The notes below the pieces were generated by a model. The model searched no databases, was not told the DNA's origin, and worked only from the letters and a program-made list of their open reading frames with translations. A stretch of DNA of 64,000 bases from Clostridia bacterium (GTDB lineage Bacteria > Bacillota > Clostridia > Oscillospirales > CAG-272): NCBI GenBank assembly GCA_017453255.1, contig JAFTKN010000010.1:380486-444485 (forward strand), read 5' to 3'. Below, piece after piece: positions 8,842-18,874 of this stretch; positions within the stretch are counted from its first letter, which is position 1, and the number at the start of each line of letters is the position of its first letter. Both the position numbers and the translations under genes were made by a program.

Positions 8842-8870
8842 ATTTTAACATATACTAATTGTTTTTTCAA
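8842..8870 (-). promoter_or_regulatory. Promoter of the InlB-repeat lipoprotein gene
   Basis: Read on the minus strand, TTGAAA and TAAAAT are separated by 17 bases and lie about 30 bases before the ATG. Confidence 0.65.
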
Positions 8871-8942
8871 CAAATAAATTTGTTTGATAATTCCATTTTT
8901 ATATATGCAAAGCAATGTTTGAAATTTGTTAATCCACCAAAT

Positions 8943-8974
8943 AAAAAAGCACCCTTTTATTGGGTGCTTTTTTA
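8943..8974 (-). terminator. Terminator of the CAT-anticodon tRNA
   Basis: The stem AAGCACCC/GGGTGCTT with loop AATAAAA and a following T6 run begins right after the tRNA CCA end on the minus strand. Confidence 0.85.
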
Positions 8975-8976
8975 TT

Positions 8977-9053
8977 TGGTGGACCAACAGGGACTCGAAC
9001 CCCGGACCAACCGGTTATGAGCCGGTTGCTCTAACCAACTGAGCTATTGGTCC
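8977..9053 (-). tRNA. tRNA with CAT anticodon (tRNA-Met or lysidine-modified tRNA-Ile2)
   Basis: A 77-nt cloverleaf including an encoded CCA, with acceptor GGACCAA/TTGGTCC, D-arm GCTCAGTTGGTTAGAGC, anticodon loop CTCATAA in a CCGG/CCGG stem and T-loop TTCGAGT. The anticodon CAT does not separate elongator Met from Ile2. The body resembles Bacillota Ile2 tRNAs (GGACC acceptor), but this is a judgement from memory. A tRNA-type model covering TilS determinants would settle it. Confidence 0.9.
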
Positions 9054-9080
9054 CTAAGCATGACAAACGTCACGCATTAT

Positions 9081-9109
9081 ATTTTACACATTTAAGTTGT
9101 GTTTGTCAA
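9081..9109 (-). promoter_or_regulatory. Promoter of the CAT-anticodon tRNA gene
   Basis: TTGACA and TAAAAT are separated by 17 bases on the minus strand, about 28 bases upstream of the mature tRNA 5' end. Confidence 0.75.
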
Positions 9110-9172
9110 TACCTTTTTTTTATTTTTTTAAATTTACTATAAAATATGCAAATTAGATGCTATTTTATGCTT

Positions 9173-10549
9173 CTACTGTGTCATTTTTGGTGTATGCTTT
9201 TTCTTATAAATATGTAACACGATTGCATAATTGATTAGTAATGCCGTTATTGTTAAAACCCAAGTAATTGGATGCACCATATATAAAACCGATAAGTCAT
9301 GATATGCTTCAAATACAGTATATACCCACAATATTCTTACACCACAGGTACCTATCAAGGTAATCAATGATGGTGATAAGCTATAACCAAATCCTCTTAT
9401 CGCACCTGGTAATATACCCATTATTCCCGCTAAAAAATATAATGGGAAGGTATACATTAATCTTTGATATCCATATTCCATAGCAATAGGATTGTCCTTA
9501 ATAAAGATAGAAAGAATTGGTGTCTTAAGAAGAAATGATCCTAATCCTAAAATTAGACCCAAAACTCCCGCAACAGAAAGAGTATATACTAATACCTTCT
9601 TCGCTCGTTTAACATTTCCTGCTCCAACATTTTGACTCATAAATGTAGTTGTAGAATTATGGAAAGAATTAAGAGTTACCCATAATAGGCCTTCAACAGT
9701 GCCTACTGCTGCACTACCTGCATTTACGTCTGCATCATTAAAAGAATTTACACCTGATTGTAAAAATGTGTTTGACAAGCTAAATGCAGCACTCTGCAAC
9801 CCTGCAGGCATTCCAATAATAACGATTCTTTTTAACTTTTCAAAGGAAAATGCAATTTTCTTGAAACTAAAGGAAAAGAGTCCTTTATTTATTATCAAAT
9901 AAATAAATATCATAACAGCAGACAGCATTTGAGATATTACTGTTGCGACAGCAACGCCCACAACACCTAAATTAAATGCTCCGCAGAACAAGAAATTAAG
10001 CCCTACATTTACAAGTCCTGATATCGCCAACATTAAAAACGGCTTTGTCGTTTCTCCTGCAGTACGAAAAATTGCAGAAATAAAGTTAAACATCATAGAA
10101 AAAGGAACGCCAAACATCAAAATTTTAAGATATGTACACGCTCCATCGAAAACTCCACCGTCAGTTGGAGTTGACATTACAGAAAGAACTGGAGATGTAA
10201 CGAAAAATCCAACAATGGCTACTATAATTCCTAATATGGGTGCTAAAATTACCGCGGTATCAATTACCTGCTTCACACCCTTATGATCACCCTTTCCATA
10301 TAATCGAGATGATATTACATCTACACCGACGGAAAGTCCCATAAAAAAACCTATTAAAACATTGTAAATGCTTGTGGTTGATCCTACTGCTGCAACCGCA
10401 TTTGATTTATCTGCTGAAAACTGTCCAACTATTGCTAAATCAGCAGCATTGTAAATACTTTGAAGCAACCCTTGTAACATAATTGGTATGGTAAATACTA
10501 TTATTTTTTTGAAAAGTCCACCACTAAGCATATTTATTTTTTGTGCCAT
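9173..10549 (-). CDS. MATE family multidrug/toxin exporter
   Basis: The 458-residue protein has 12 predicted transmembrane helices in two homologous halves. The first starts FKKIIVFTIPIMLQGLLQSIYNAADLAIVGQF, a typical MATE N-terminus with the D-x-x-I/V-V-G motif. MATE carriers export cationic drugs or metabolites using Na+ or H+ gradients; the cargo is unknown. It is the last gene of a run secA / two unknown membrane proteins / MATE. Its ATG lies one base after the preceding gene's stop, with AGAGG inside that gene's end, so it is probably translationally coupled. Confidence 0.88.
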   Translation of the reverse strand: MAQKINMLSGGLFKKIIVFTIPIMLQGLLQSIYNAADLAIVGQFSADKSNAVAAVGSTTSIYNVLIGFFMGLSVGVDVISSRLYGKGDHKGVKQVIDTAVILAPILGIIVAIVGFFVTSPVLSVMSTPTDGGVFDGACTYLKILMFGVPFSMMFNFISAIFRTAGETTKPFLMLAISGLVNVGLNFLFCGAFNLGVVGVAVATVISQMLSAVMIFIYLIINKGLFSFSFKKIAFSFEKLKRIVIIGMPAGLQSAAFSLSNTFLQSGVNSFNDADVNAGSAAVGTVEGLLWVTLNSFHNSTTTFMSQNVGAGNVKRAKKVLVYTLSVAGVLGLILGLGSFLLKTPILSIFIKDNPIAMEYGYQRLMYTFPLYFLAGIMGILPGAIRGFGYSLSPSLITLIGTCGVRILWVYTVFEAYHDLSVLYMVHPITWVLTITALLINYAIVLHIYKKKHTPKMTQ

Positions 10550-10550
10550 T

Positions 10551-11906
10551 TTATGCCTCTGTATTTCTTTTTATAGGTTTTAATGATGAAAAAGAAATTA
10601 TCCTTTTGTACACATCATCGTGAACATAAAAAATAGTTTTCATCATTAATAAAATGAACAAGATTTCTATAAAAATATTAATAAAAATAAATCCACTAAA
10701 TATTGGTAAAAGTAAAATATTGAGTGAATATGTGATCGCAGATACTATAGAGAACAAAACAACTAAAATCGCGTTATTTTTCATTTTTTCTTTATATTCC
10801 TGCATTTGATATGAAAAATCACAGCCTAAAAATAATTCCTTATGCTTCTCTAAACTATTTTTCCCATAGTTGTATAGCGTTGATAAAAGCATTACAGCTG
10901 AAATTACAGAAAAAACAGATAAAATCACACTATATACAGGCAACATATTATATAAATCATTTGCCTCCTGTACAGCACCAATGTGATTTAATGTATATTT
11001 GCTATAAAATTCATTAATCTTGGCTGTTTCTATTACATGAAAAATAGCTTGTCCCAAGGTAGAGCCACATAGTATCCAAAACGATACTGTTGGTCTTTGA
11101 TATCTTTTTTTGAAAAGATACGCAAAGCAACTAATTGCAAATATATATGCTATTGCGTCGGGAGTAATAACATAATGACTATAACCAACATCAAATAAAA
11201 ATAACAAGCCTATTAGCATTATAAACAATGCAGTAGCTGTTCTTTTACCTTCAAAAAATGCTTTGTTATTCTGTGCGTGGAATAAATACTCTTCCTCGCA
11301 CTTTTGGGTAAATTCCTTAGTTATCGTCTTTTTAAAGTGCAAAATAGCCAATACAAGCCAAACAATACTAAACAACAATGAAAACAAACCTGTAAATAAG
11401 AATATTATCGGCCTAAAACCAGTTAAATCAGGTATCGTAACGGTGTCTATTCCATTATTCATAGTAAGAGCTGTTAAGTCTGGTAAAACTGCAATTGATA
11501 ATCTTACAATCATTGTAACTATTGTAAAATATTTTATGATGTTTGATTCCTCTGCTACTTTGCTTTGACCAATATCAACTGATATTTTTGTCAAAAATCT
11601 AAACATATTTAAAACAAACGGAATTCCAAAAATAAGCTCTATAATCATAAAGCTAAATGACAACAATAATGACATTGTTGCATCATTTAATGAACCAAAA
11701 AGAATCGTTATCGTCTTTACAAAGGAGATCAAACACATTTTGCGTGCAGAATTATAAGCATCCTCTGCGTGTCCAAAAATATATGTTGATTTGGACAAGG
11801 CTCTCATTATAAGCAAATAGCCAATAAAATCAGGCAAAATATCTATGTTTGATAAAAAGGGATTTGCCATAAAAATGAACGCTATAACAAAGTATCTCAA
11901 TTTCAT
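10551..11906 (-). CDS. Polytopic membrane protein of unknown function
   Basis: The 451-residue protein is not recognised. It has about ten hydrophobic segments. The first part (KLRYFVIAFIFMANPFLSNIDILPDFIGYLLIM) has the FLSNIDILPDFIGYLL pattern common in unannotated clostridial membrane proteins. It overlaps the preceding gene by the four bases ATGA, with AGAGG just upstream, and is followed without a gap by the MATE gene. The tight packing suggests one transcript with secA and coordinated translation, but gives no function. Confidence 0.7.
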   Translation of the reverse strand: MKLRYFVIAFIFMANPFLSNIDILPDFIGYLLIMRALSKSTYIFGHAEDAYNSARKMCLISFVKTITILFGSLNDATMSLLLSFSFMIIELIFGIPFVLNMFRFLTKISVDIGQSKVAEESNIIKYFTIVTMIVRLSIAVLPDLTALTMNNGIDTVTIPDLTGFRPIIFLFTGLFSLLFSIVWLVLAILHFKKTITKEFTQKCEEEYLFHAQNNKAFFEGKRTATALFIMLIGLLFLFDVGYSHYVITPDAIAYIFAISCFAYLFKKRYQRPTVSFWILCGSTLGQAIFHVIETAKINEFYSKYTLNHIGAVQEANDLYNMLPVYSVILSVFSVISAVMLLSTLYNYGKNSLEKHKELFLGCDFSYQMQEYKEKMKNNAILVVLFSIVSAITYSLNILLLPIFSGFIFINIFIEILFILLMMKTIFYVHDDVYKRIISFSSLKPIKRNTEA

Positions 11907-12553
11907 TTGTTATTTCCTCTTTTTTTGCCTATACCATTTTTCTTCTCAAATGCTCTATCTAATTTGTTGTTTAGAAAATCAAAAAATGGTATTCCTGATG
12001 ACTTTCTCTGCATATTTTGATCATCCTCATAGCAAATCTTCATATAACAATTAAAAATAATAAACAAACCTAAAATTACAAATAAAATTTGTGAACCTAC
12101 TGAAATATATCTCAATCTAAGCTGTGTAAACTCATCACTTATAAAATCATAGGCGAATGCAACAATTGCTCCTATCGAGATGAAAATTAAATTTACAATA
12201 GACATTACCTTTATTTTTAGAATGTCAACCTCTTTTGCAATTACGAAAATTGCGATCATTAGGCAGGCATTTAAAACATACGTTATCCATTTATAAACAA
12301 GTGAAATAATTACATATGAGGTGCTTGTTTCGGGCACAAACATAAATCCCAATATAGCAACTAAGATTGCAGAGACTTCAAGAATAAAAGATACTACTGC
12401 AGATACTACAAACATTTTATTTTCGAAAACAAGGTTTTTAAGAGAAAATAATATTATTCCTGCACCTAAAATAAAGGTAAATACTGAAAATTCTGATAAA
12501 AAAGATCCTAAATAAGCAACGAAATAGCCAAAAAATAATAGTCCAAAGCCCAC
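11903..12553 (-). CDS. Six- to seven-helix membrane protein of unknown function
   Basis: The 216-residue protein has about six hydrophobic segments and a charged cytoplasmic tail (residues 185-216, rich in Lys/Arg/Asn). Not recognised. The likely start is a GTG that overlaps the secA stop codon as TAGTG, with GGCGGTGA upstream inside secA, so translation is probably coupled to secA. Its stop overlaps the next membrane gene. It resembles that neighbour in composition and the two could form a complex, but this is only context. Confidence 0.65.
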   Translation of the reverse strand: MGFGLLFFGYFVAYLGSFLSEFSVFTFILGAGIILFSLKNLVFENKMFVVSAVVSFILEVSAILVAILGFMFVPETSTSYVIISLVYKWITYVLNACLMIAIFVIAKEVDILKIKVMSIVNLIFISIGAIVAFAYDFISDEFTQLRLRYISVGSQILFVILGLFIIFNCYMKICYEDDQNMQRKSSGIPFFDFLNNKLDRAFEKKNGIGKKRGNNK

Positions 12554-15297
12554 TATTCATCACCGCCACTTTCTTGTGCACCACAACATTTTTTATATTT
12601 TTTTCCACTTCCACAAGGACAAGGATCATTTCTTCCCACCTTATTTTCGTTTCTAATAGGAGTATTGGTCTTTTTTACTGCTACACGTCTTTGACCGAAC
12701 TTCATAAAGCCCTCATCTGTTGGCTTTGCAACCTGTTCTCTTGTAATTGGCTTATTAGCTGGCATTGCCGACAATATTCCTCTTACTGTGTCATCACGAA
12801 CAGAGCGTATCATTTCATCAAATAAGTCAGCACTTGCAAATTTATATTCATTTAAAGGATTTCTTTGAGCATATGCTTGCAAGCCAATGCTATCTCTCAA
12901 ATCATCCATTGTTTCTAAGTGATCCATCCACTTTTCATCAACATTTCTAAGCAGGATAACTCTTTCTATTTCACGTGCATTCTCTAAGCCAAATATCTCT
13001 TCCTTGCTTTTCCAAAGCTTTATCGCACGATCAATTAACAATTCTTTTATATTTTCTGCGCTATTATCATCCTTAAAATCATCAGCTGTGCAAAGCGTAC
13101 CCAGATATTTATTTTTAAGCCCATTAAGATCCCAATTATCCTTGCTTCCATTAACAAATTCATTTACTGATTCGCCAATGGTAGTAATAATCATATCTTC
13201 AATTTTATCCTTTAAATCAACGCCATTTAAAACATCTGCACGCTGTGAATAAATAAGATTTCTTTGCTGATTCATTACATCGTCGTAAGAAAGAACATTC
13301 TTTCTACGAGAGAAGTTTCTGTCCTCTAAACGCATTTGTGCTCGTTGTATTTGTCTTGACAAAAATCCTACCTCAATAGGTGTATCTTCATCAAGGCCAA
13401 GACGTGTAACTAAACCAATAATCCTTTCACTTCCGAACAAACGCATAAGATCGTCTTCCAACGAAATAAAGAACTTAGATTCACCAGGGTCTCCTTGACG
13501 TCCAGAACGACCTCTTAGCTGATTATCAATTCGTCTGCTTTCATGTCTTTCCGTACCAATAATATATAAGCCACCAGCTTCGCGAACCTTTTCTGCCTCA
13601 GGTTCAATCTCTATTTTATACTTTTCATATAGAGATTTAAATACCTCTCTTGCCGCCAATGCCTCATCGCTAATTGACATTGAGCTACCAGTTGCAAGTG
13701 CAATGATTTCCTCCTCGTAGCCATTTTTTCTCATTTCGCTTTTAGCAAGATATTCTGCATTACCACCAAGCATAATATCTGTACCACGTCCAGCCATGTT
13801 GGTTGATATGGTTACAGCCCCAAGCTTTCCAGCTTGGGCAACTATTTCAGCTTCACGCTCATGATATTTTGCATTTAATACGGTATGTGGAATACCACTT
13901 CCCTTTAATTTTCTTGATAACGCCTCTGATTTTTCAATTGAAACAGTACCAACAAGAACAGGCTGTCCCTTTTGATGACAAAATTTAATCTGCTCAATAA
14001 TTGCACGATCCTTACCAGCAATAGACCTATATACAGCATCAACATGATCTTTTCGTATCATAGGCTTATTGGTTGGAACCTCTACAACGTCTAAGTTGTA
14101 AATTTCACGAAATTCATTTTCCTCAGATAGAGCTGTGCCTGTCATACCAGAAAGCTTTTTGTACATTCTAAAATAATTTTGGAATGTGATCGTAGCAATT
14201 GTTCTGTTCTCTCTTTGAATTTTAACCTTTTCCTTTGCTTCGATTGCTTGATGCAAGCCGTCAGAATATCTTCTTCCTGGCATCAAACGTCCTGTAAAGG
14301 TGTCAACAATTACTACCTGACCATCTTTAATGACGTAATCTGTATCACGATGCATTACTCCACGAGCCTTTAATGCCTGTTGAATGTGGTGATAAATCTC
14401 ATTATTCTCAGGTGCTGTTAAGTTATCTATTCCAAAGAACTTTTCCGCTTTCGCTACACCATGTTTAGTTAGTGTTGCTGTTCTCGCCTTTTCATCGAAA
14501 ATATAATCCTGAGCTACATCATCGTGATCAACCTTCATATCAAGCTCTTTAATCGTAAATTTGCTAAATTTACTAACAAGCTGATCCGCCTTATCGTACA
14601 AATCGGTTGATTTTCTTCCAGCACCAGATATAATCAATGGAGTTCTCGCCTCATCAATTAAAATCGAGTCTACCTCATCGACAATAGCAAAGGCATGACC
14701 ACGTTGCGACATATCTTTCTTATAAATAACCATATTATCTCGAAGGTAATCAAATCCAAACTCATTATTTGTTCCATAGGTTATATCGCAATTATATGCC
14801 TTTTTCTTATCTTCCTTGCTTTGACCATGAACAACCAGACCAGTAGTCAATCCTAAAAATTCATGAACTCTGCCCATTTCTTCGCATCCAAGACGTGCAA
14901 GATAATCGTTAACAGTAACAACATGCACACCATTTCCTGTTAGCGCATTTAAATATGATGGCATGACAGCAACAAGTGTTTTTCCTTCACCTGTTTTCAT
15001 TTCAGCTATTCTTCCTTGATGCAATAGAATACCACACATTAATTGTACTCTAAACGGACGCTTTCCAAGAACTCTATCAGCAACCTCTCTTACTGTCGCA
15101 AAAGCATCTGGCAAAATATCATCAAGCGTTTCACCATTTGATAAACGACCTTTAAAAATATCAGTCTGCCTTCGTAGCTCCTCATCACTCATCTTGGCAT
15201 ATTTATCAGCTAATGCCTCAATTTTATCAACGATCGGTACAATTTTTTTAATCTGTTTTTCACTATATGTTCCAAAAATTTTAGAAAATAATCCCAT
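12553..15297 (-). CDS. secA: Protein translocase ATPase SecA
   Basis: The 914-residue motor drives preproteins through SecYEG. Visible are Walker A in EMKTGEGKT, the DEVD box in [12 protein letters not shown], helicase motifs [20 protein letters not shown] and [11 protein letters not shown], and the C-terminal zinc-binding SEC-C motif ([16 protein letters not shown]) that contacts SecB or the ribosome. The length is normal. The upstream ribosome binding site is poor and a small CGCC/GGCG hairpin lies within 20 bases of the ATG. Two unknown membrane genes follow, the first overlapping the secA stop and the two overlapping each other. Confidence 0.97.
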   Translation of the reverse strand: MGLFSKIFGTYSEKQIKKIVPIVDKIEALADKYAKMSDEELRRQTDIFKGRLSNGETLDDILPDAFATVREVADRVLGKRPFRVQLMCGILLHQGRIAEMKTGEGKTLVAVMPSYLNALTGNGVHVVTVNDYLARLGCEEMGRVHEFLGLTTGLVVHGQSKEDKKKAYNCDITYGTNNEFGFDYLRDNMVIYKKDMSQRGHAFAIVDEVDSILIDEARTPLIISGAGRKSTDLYDKADQLVSKFSKFTIKELDMKVDHDDVAQDYIFDEKARTATLTKHGVAKAEKFFGIDNLTAPENNEIYHHIQQALKARGVMHRDTDYVIKDGQVVIVDTFTGRLMPGRRYSDGLHQAIEAKEKVKIQRENRTIATITFQNYFRMYKKLSGMTGTALSEENEFREIYNLDVVEVPTNKPMIRKDHVDAVYRSIAGKDRAIIEQIKFCHQKGQPVLVGTVSIEKSEALSRKLKGSGIPHTVLNAKYHEREAEIVAQAGKLGAVTISTNMAGRGTDIMLGGNAEYLAKSEMRKNGYEEEIIALATGSSMSISDEALAAREVFKSLYEKYKIEIEPEAEKVREAGGLYIIGTERHESRRIDNQLRGRSGRQGDPGESKFFISLEDDLMRLFGSERIIGLVTRLGLDEDTPIEVGFLSRQIQRAQMRLEDRNFSRRKNVLSYDDVMNQQRNLIYSQRADVLNGVDLKDKIEDMIITTIGESVNEFVNGSKDNWDLNGLKNKYLGTLCTADDFKDDNSAENIKELLIDRAIKLWKSKEEIFGLENAREIERVILLRNVDEKWMDHLETMDDLRDSIGLQAYAQRNPLNEYKFASADLFDEMIRSVRDDTVRGILSAMPANKPITREQVAKPTDEGFMKFGQRRVAVKKTNTPIRNENKVGRNDPCPCGSGKKYKKCCGAQESGGDE

Positions 15298-15340
15298 TTT
15301 AATTCGCCAAAAGGCGCCCTTCCATAATTATTCAGTATAT

Positions 15341-15369
15341 ATTATACAATAATATTTCTAAAATTTCCA
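15341..15369 (-). promoter_or_regulatory. Promoter of the secA operon
   Basis: Read on the minus strand, TGGAAA and TATAAT are separated by 17 bases, 44 bases before the secA ATG. Confidence 0.6.
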
Positions 15370-15407
15370 TAGTTATTTTAAATTTTATTTTATTATTTGA
15401 TTCGTTA

Positions 15408-15436
15408 TTGATTTTCTTTTAACATTATGCTAAATT
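15408..15436 (+). promoter_or_regulatory. Promoter of trmL
   Basis: TTGATT and TAAATT are separated by 17 bases, 27 bases before the trmL ATG and divergent from the secA promoter. Confidence 0.5.
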
Positions 15437-15463
15437 ATTAGTAATAAATTTGTGGAGGGATAT

Positions 15464-15937
15464 ATGCTACATATTGTATTATTAGAGCCAGAAATTCCTC
15501 AAAACACTGGCAACATCGCACGCACCTGCGCAGCAACTGGCGCTAAACTTCATATGATAAGACCATTCGGATTTGAAATAGATAATGCCAAACTAAAACG
15601 CGCTGGCATGGATTATTGGTTTCATTTAGATATTTCATATTATGATAGTATAGATGACTTTTTTGATAAAAATCCATGTTGTAATTTTTATTGCTTTACT
15701 AAAAAAGCTATCAAAAGCTATTGTGATATTGAATATGATGACGATGTTTTTTTCTTTTTTGGTAGAGAAAGTGTTGGACTTCCAGAGGATTTTTTATCTA
15801 CTCATAATGATAAATGCTTACGGATTCCAATGAAGGAAGGGTTAAGGTCATTAAATCAGTCTAACTCTGTCGCAATCGCCTCATATGAATATCTACGACA
15901 AAAGAATTTTTTCGGACTTCTTCAAAAATATAAATAA
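15464..15937 (+). CDS. trmL: tRNA (cytidine/uridine-34-2'-O)-methyltransferase TrmL
   Basis: The 157-residue SPOUT enzyme methylates the 2'-OH of the wobble base in tRNA-Leu isoacceptors. The family pattern is clear: LLEPEIPQNTGNIARTCAATG at the start, FFFGRESVGLP in the middle and the knot loop RIPMKEGLRSLNQSNSVAIA. The start has GGAGGG six bases upstream; an in-frame GTG four codons earlier forms part of that site. It is monocistronic with its own promoter and a terminator. Its nearby substrate tRNA-Leu(CAG) at 8.1 kb is probably coincidental. Confidence 0.93.
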   Translation: MLHIVLLEPEIPQNTGNIARTCAATGAKLHMIRPFGFEIDNAKLKRAGMDYWFHLDISYYDSIDDFFDKNPCCNFYCFTKKAIKSYCDIEYDDDVFFFFGRESVGLPEDFLSTHNDKCLRIPMKEGLRSLNQSNSVAIASYEYLRQKNFFGLLQKYK

Positions 15938-15968
15938 AAAAACTCGCATTTTGCGAGTTTTTTTATTA
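15935..15968. terminator. Bidirectional terminator between trmL and cls
   Basis: The stem AAACTCGCA/TGCGAGTTT has A-runs on one side and T-runs on the other. It serves trmL and the convergent cardiolipin synthase gene. Confidence 0.85.
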
Positions 15969-17474
15969 AAACATTGGAGAAAATGCTGACAAAACTCCTC
16001 TTAATACACGTGTAAATATTGAAACCTTACACTTCTCTTTTGTAATAGGAATGCTTTGCGAAAGCATAGTGTTGTAGTCGAATAATATGTCCTTAATTGA
16101 ATCAGTCTTATACAGCCACACTCCATTTTCAAAGCTTAAATAGAAGCTTCGATAATCAAAATTTATGCTTCCAATAGTTGCGATTTCATCATCAGCCACT
16201 ACTATTTTAGAATGATTGAAGCCTTTTTTATACTCATAAATTTTAACTCCAGCTTCGATTAGCCGTAAATAAAAAGATTTTGTTACTTGATTAACTATTT
16301 TCTTGTCTGGAATATGTGGAACTATTATTCTTACATCTATCCCTCTCTTAGAGGCATTGGTAATGGTTCTTAACATTTCATCATCAACAACGAAATATGG
16401 TGTACTAATATAAACGTATCGCTTAGCAGTAGAAATTATATTCATATATACGTTTTCGCCCACTAATTCATCATCTAATGGACTATCAATATATGGTTGT
16501 ACTATTCCACTTTCCTCATATTCATTATCAAAAGTTGGTATTGTTGTGCTAATCTTTTCCTTTGTAATGTGTTCCCACATACACAAAAAATAAATCTCAC
16601 ACGAAAAAGCTCCCTCTCCATACAAAGCAATACCACTATCCTTCCAATATCCAAATCTTTCTACTTTGTTTATATATTCATCTGCTATATTTATACCACC
16701 AGTATAAGCAATCTTGCTGTCAATTGTAACTATTTTCCTATGATCTCTATTGTTCAAAACCAAATCAAGAACAGGTACAAATAAATTAAAGCCCTTTATT
16801 TTAATACCACTCTTTTTAAGTGTTGAAATTTCTTTAAATGTTAGTTTATCTAAGCATCCTACATCATCATAAATAATTTTTACATCGACTCCTTGAGAAG
16901 CCTTGCGTGTTATAATATCTTTGATTCTACTCCACATGTAACCTGGTTTTATAATGAAGAATTCAAGATAAATGCTTTTTTCTGCAAGTTCTAAATCGGA
17001 TAATAATGATTCAAAATATTGTTCACCACTACTAAAATATTTTGTTTTTGTATTCTTATATGGAGATGAGAATGAATATTGCTTTATATAATTAGACTGT
17101 CTTTGTGCGTATATATCACCGATTTTTACTCGACTTGATGTTTTCAAGGTCTCTCTTACCCTAAGATTAATCATCCCCATTTTTTTGGCTCTTCTCTTTT
17201 TGAATAAGCGTCCACTGAGCAAAATATATACGCTTACTCCAAACATAGGTAAGCCAAGAAGCAAAAGCAACCAAGCTATTTTATAGCCAGGATTAGCACG
17301 AGTATTAATAACTATTAAGCTTAAAAACATACCTACAACAAACATTGTTGCATAATAGTAAACAAATAGTCCACTAAAATACATATTTATCAGAAGAATA
17401 ACTATAAATTGCAATAGTATTCCAGCACATGTTTGGACAAACCTGCTCGTGAACAGTTTTAATATTCCTTTCAT
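15966..17474 (-). CDS. cls: Cardiolipin synthase (phospholipase D superfamily)
   Basis: The 502-residue membrane enzyme condenses two phosphatidylglycerols to cardiolipin. Two N-terminal transmembrane helices (about residues 8-30 and 36-56) are followed by a third hydrophobic stretch and two PLD/HKD repeats. HKD1 is DHRKIVTIDSKIAYTGGIN and HKD2 is NHSKIVVADDEIATIGSIN, with His, Lys and Asp intact. The length is normal for bacterial ClsA. The start has AAGGAAGTG upstream. It is not obviously in an operon; dpaB lies upstream on the same strand with a 29-base gap. Confidence 0.92.
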   Translation of the reverse strand: MKGILKLFTSRFVQTCAGILLQFIVILLINMYFSGLFVYYYATMFVVGMFLSLIVINTRANPGYKIAWLLLLLGLPMFGVSVYILLSGRLFKKRRAKKMGMINLRVRETLKTSSRVKIGDIYAQRQSNYIKQYSFSSPYKNTKTKYFSSGEQYFESLLSDLELAEKSIYLEFFIIKPGYMWSRIKDIITRKASQGVDVKIIYDDVGCLDKLTFKEISTLKKSGIKIKGFNLFVPVLDLVLNNRDHRKIVTIDSKIAYTGGINIADEYINKVERFGYWKDSGIALYGEGAFSCEIYFLCMWEHITKEKISTTIPTFDNEYEESGIVQPYIDSPLDDELVGENVYMNIISTAKRYVYISTPYFVVDDEMLRTITNASKRGIDVRIIVPHIPDKKIVNQVTKSFYLRLIEAGVKIYEYKKGFNHSKIVVADDEIATIGSINFDYRSFYLSFENGVWLYKTDSIKDILFDYNTMLSQSIPITKEKCKVSIFTRVLRGVLSAFSPMF

Positions 17475-17503
17475 TTTACACTTCCTTTCTTACGTTTTTA
17501 TAA

Positions 17504-18064
17504 TTATTGGAAAAGCGGCTGAAGCTGCTTATATTTTAAAGCAAGCTCATATGTCTGCTCCAATTTATTAAAATCAGCAACCAATGAATGTGGCTTATTT
17601 GTTGGATCATCTTGCTTCATTGGTACAAAAAATACATTTTTTCGTTCTAATAAAATACTAATGTTTTGCAAATTCGCTGATAAGGCATCATTTGAACATA
17701 GCGCAATTATTGTTGGTCTGTCTGATCTTAAATGTGCCTTTGCCGCCATCGTAACAGTGGTGTCAGTAATTCCTCTTGCAATCTTAGCCAAAGTATTACC
17801 AGTACATGGTGCAATAATCAATGCATCAAGCTTAATTTTAGGTCCTAGCGGCTCGGCTTCGACAATTGAGTGTATTGTTTTATTACCAACTGTTTCTTCT
17901 ACTATATTAATTAGCTCTGTAGCAGTTCCAAATCTTGTATCTGTGTTATAGACATTTTCGCTCATTATAGGTAATATTTTTATTCCCTTTTCATTCAGCT
18001 TTTTCATTTGAACAACACTCTGCTTATGCGTACAAAATGAACCACAGAATGCGTAGCCTATCAT
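17504..18064 (-). CDS. dpaB: Dipicolinate synthase subunit B (SpoVFB)
   Basis: The 186-residue flavoprotein-like subunit works with DpaA to oxidise a lysine-pathway intermediate to dipicolinic acid in the mother cell. Visible are GYAFCGSFCTHKQ at the N-terminus and the loops MSENVYNTDTRFG, EAEPLGPKIKLDALIIAPCTGNTLAKIA and TDTTVTMAAKAHLR, all typical of the family. The ATG used lies two bases after the dpaA stop, with AAGGGA inside the dpaA end; a longer reading into dpaA is less likely. The dpaA-dpaB order is the standard one. Confidence 0.93.
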   Translation of the reverse strand: MIGYAFCGSFCTHKQSVVQMKKLNEKGIKILPIMSENVYNTDTRFGTATELINIVEETVGNKTIHSIVEAEPLGPKIKLDALIIAPCTGNTLAKIARGITDTTVTMAAKAHLRSDRPTIIALCSNDALSANLQNISILLERKNVFFVPMKQDDPTNKPHSLVADFNKLEQTYELALKYKQLQPLFQ

Positions 18065-18066
18065 AA

Positions 18067-18804
18067 TTATCCCTTCTCGCAAGGAAAGCCTTTTATTATT
18101 GTATCAAAAATAATCTTAGACGCACTTTTTGGTAAAATTCTACCTGGCAATCTTCCTCCATCTATTACTCCTTTTTCATCCCCAAAACCACCAGGCTTAG
18201 AAGCAAGCTCGATTAAAACTGAATTATTAGGAATGTTTTTCATCATTTCATTTGTGAAAATAATAGATGGTATGGTATTTAAGATAATATCATATGTTAA
18301 ATCATCAAGCGACACAGATTTATAGCCATGAGCATTTATCTCATCTTGAATTTCTTTTCTTCTTGCATATACATAAACTTTTGAACCAAAGAAGTCAAGA
18401 ATTTTGCACAAAGCCTTTCCTATTCTTCCATACCCTGCAACTAATACCCTTTGTCCATCCAATGATTTTTGAGTATGATTGTAAATTAGAGTTATGGTCG
18501 CTTCGGCAGTGAGTTCTGCATTCTTTTGCAAGAAATATGAGTCTTTAGAATAGTCAATTACTTTTCTGTTTAATAATTTCTCTATTTTATGACCGTTACC
18601 AGAAAAAACTAAACAGCTATCATTTATCTCCTTGCCTATTTGTATCAGCTCACTATCACTATATTCATTAACAACAGATAAAATCAAAACGTTACACATT
18701 TTAAAATTTTGCACTGTATTTTCCAGTAGATTAAAGCCACAGTCGCACAATAATCGACCTAGCTCTTTGTATCTTTGATCATTTGATATTACGCAAATAT
18801 TCAT
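18067..18804 (-). CDS. dpaA: Dipicolinate synthase subunit A (SpoVFA)
   Basis: The 245-residue NAD(P)-binding subunit has the Rossmann motif VLVAGYGRIGKALCKIL followed by KVYVYARR and a C-terminal GGRLPGRILPKSASK segment typical of DpaA. With DpaB it makes spore dipicolinic acid. The family is usually about 290 residues, so this copy is short in the N-terminal domain. The ATG has GAGG six bases upstream; an ATG 14 codons earlier lacks one. Expected mother-cell expression late in sporulation is family knowledge, and I could not pick out a sigma-K promoter with confidence. Confidence 0.9.
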   Translation of the reverse strand: MNICVISNDQRYKELGRLLCDCGFNLLENTVQNFKMCNVLILSVVNEYSDSELIQIGKEINDSCLVFSGNGHKIEKLLNRKVIDYSKDSYFLQKNAELTAEATITLIYNHTQKSLDGQRVLVAGYGRIGKALCKILDFFGSKVYVYARRKEIQDEINAHGYKSVSLDDLTYDIILNTIPSIIFTNEMMKNIPNNSVLIELASKPGGFGDEKGVIDGGRLPGRILPKSASKIIFDTIIKGFPCEKG

Positions 18805-18874
18805 TTTTTCCTCACGTTTTAAATAATATTGAGAAATATTTCTCAATACAGTATATGCAAGGAAAAATACTTGA

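Noticed and set aside
8811..8987. N-terminal extension of the lipoprotein ORF by 59 codons
   Set aside because: It runs into the tRNA terminator, and a promoter, Shine-Dalgarno and lipoprotein signal all fit the inner ATG.
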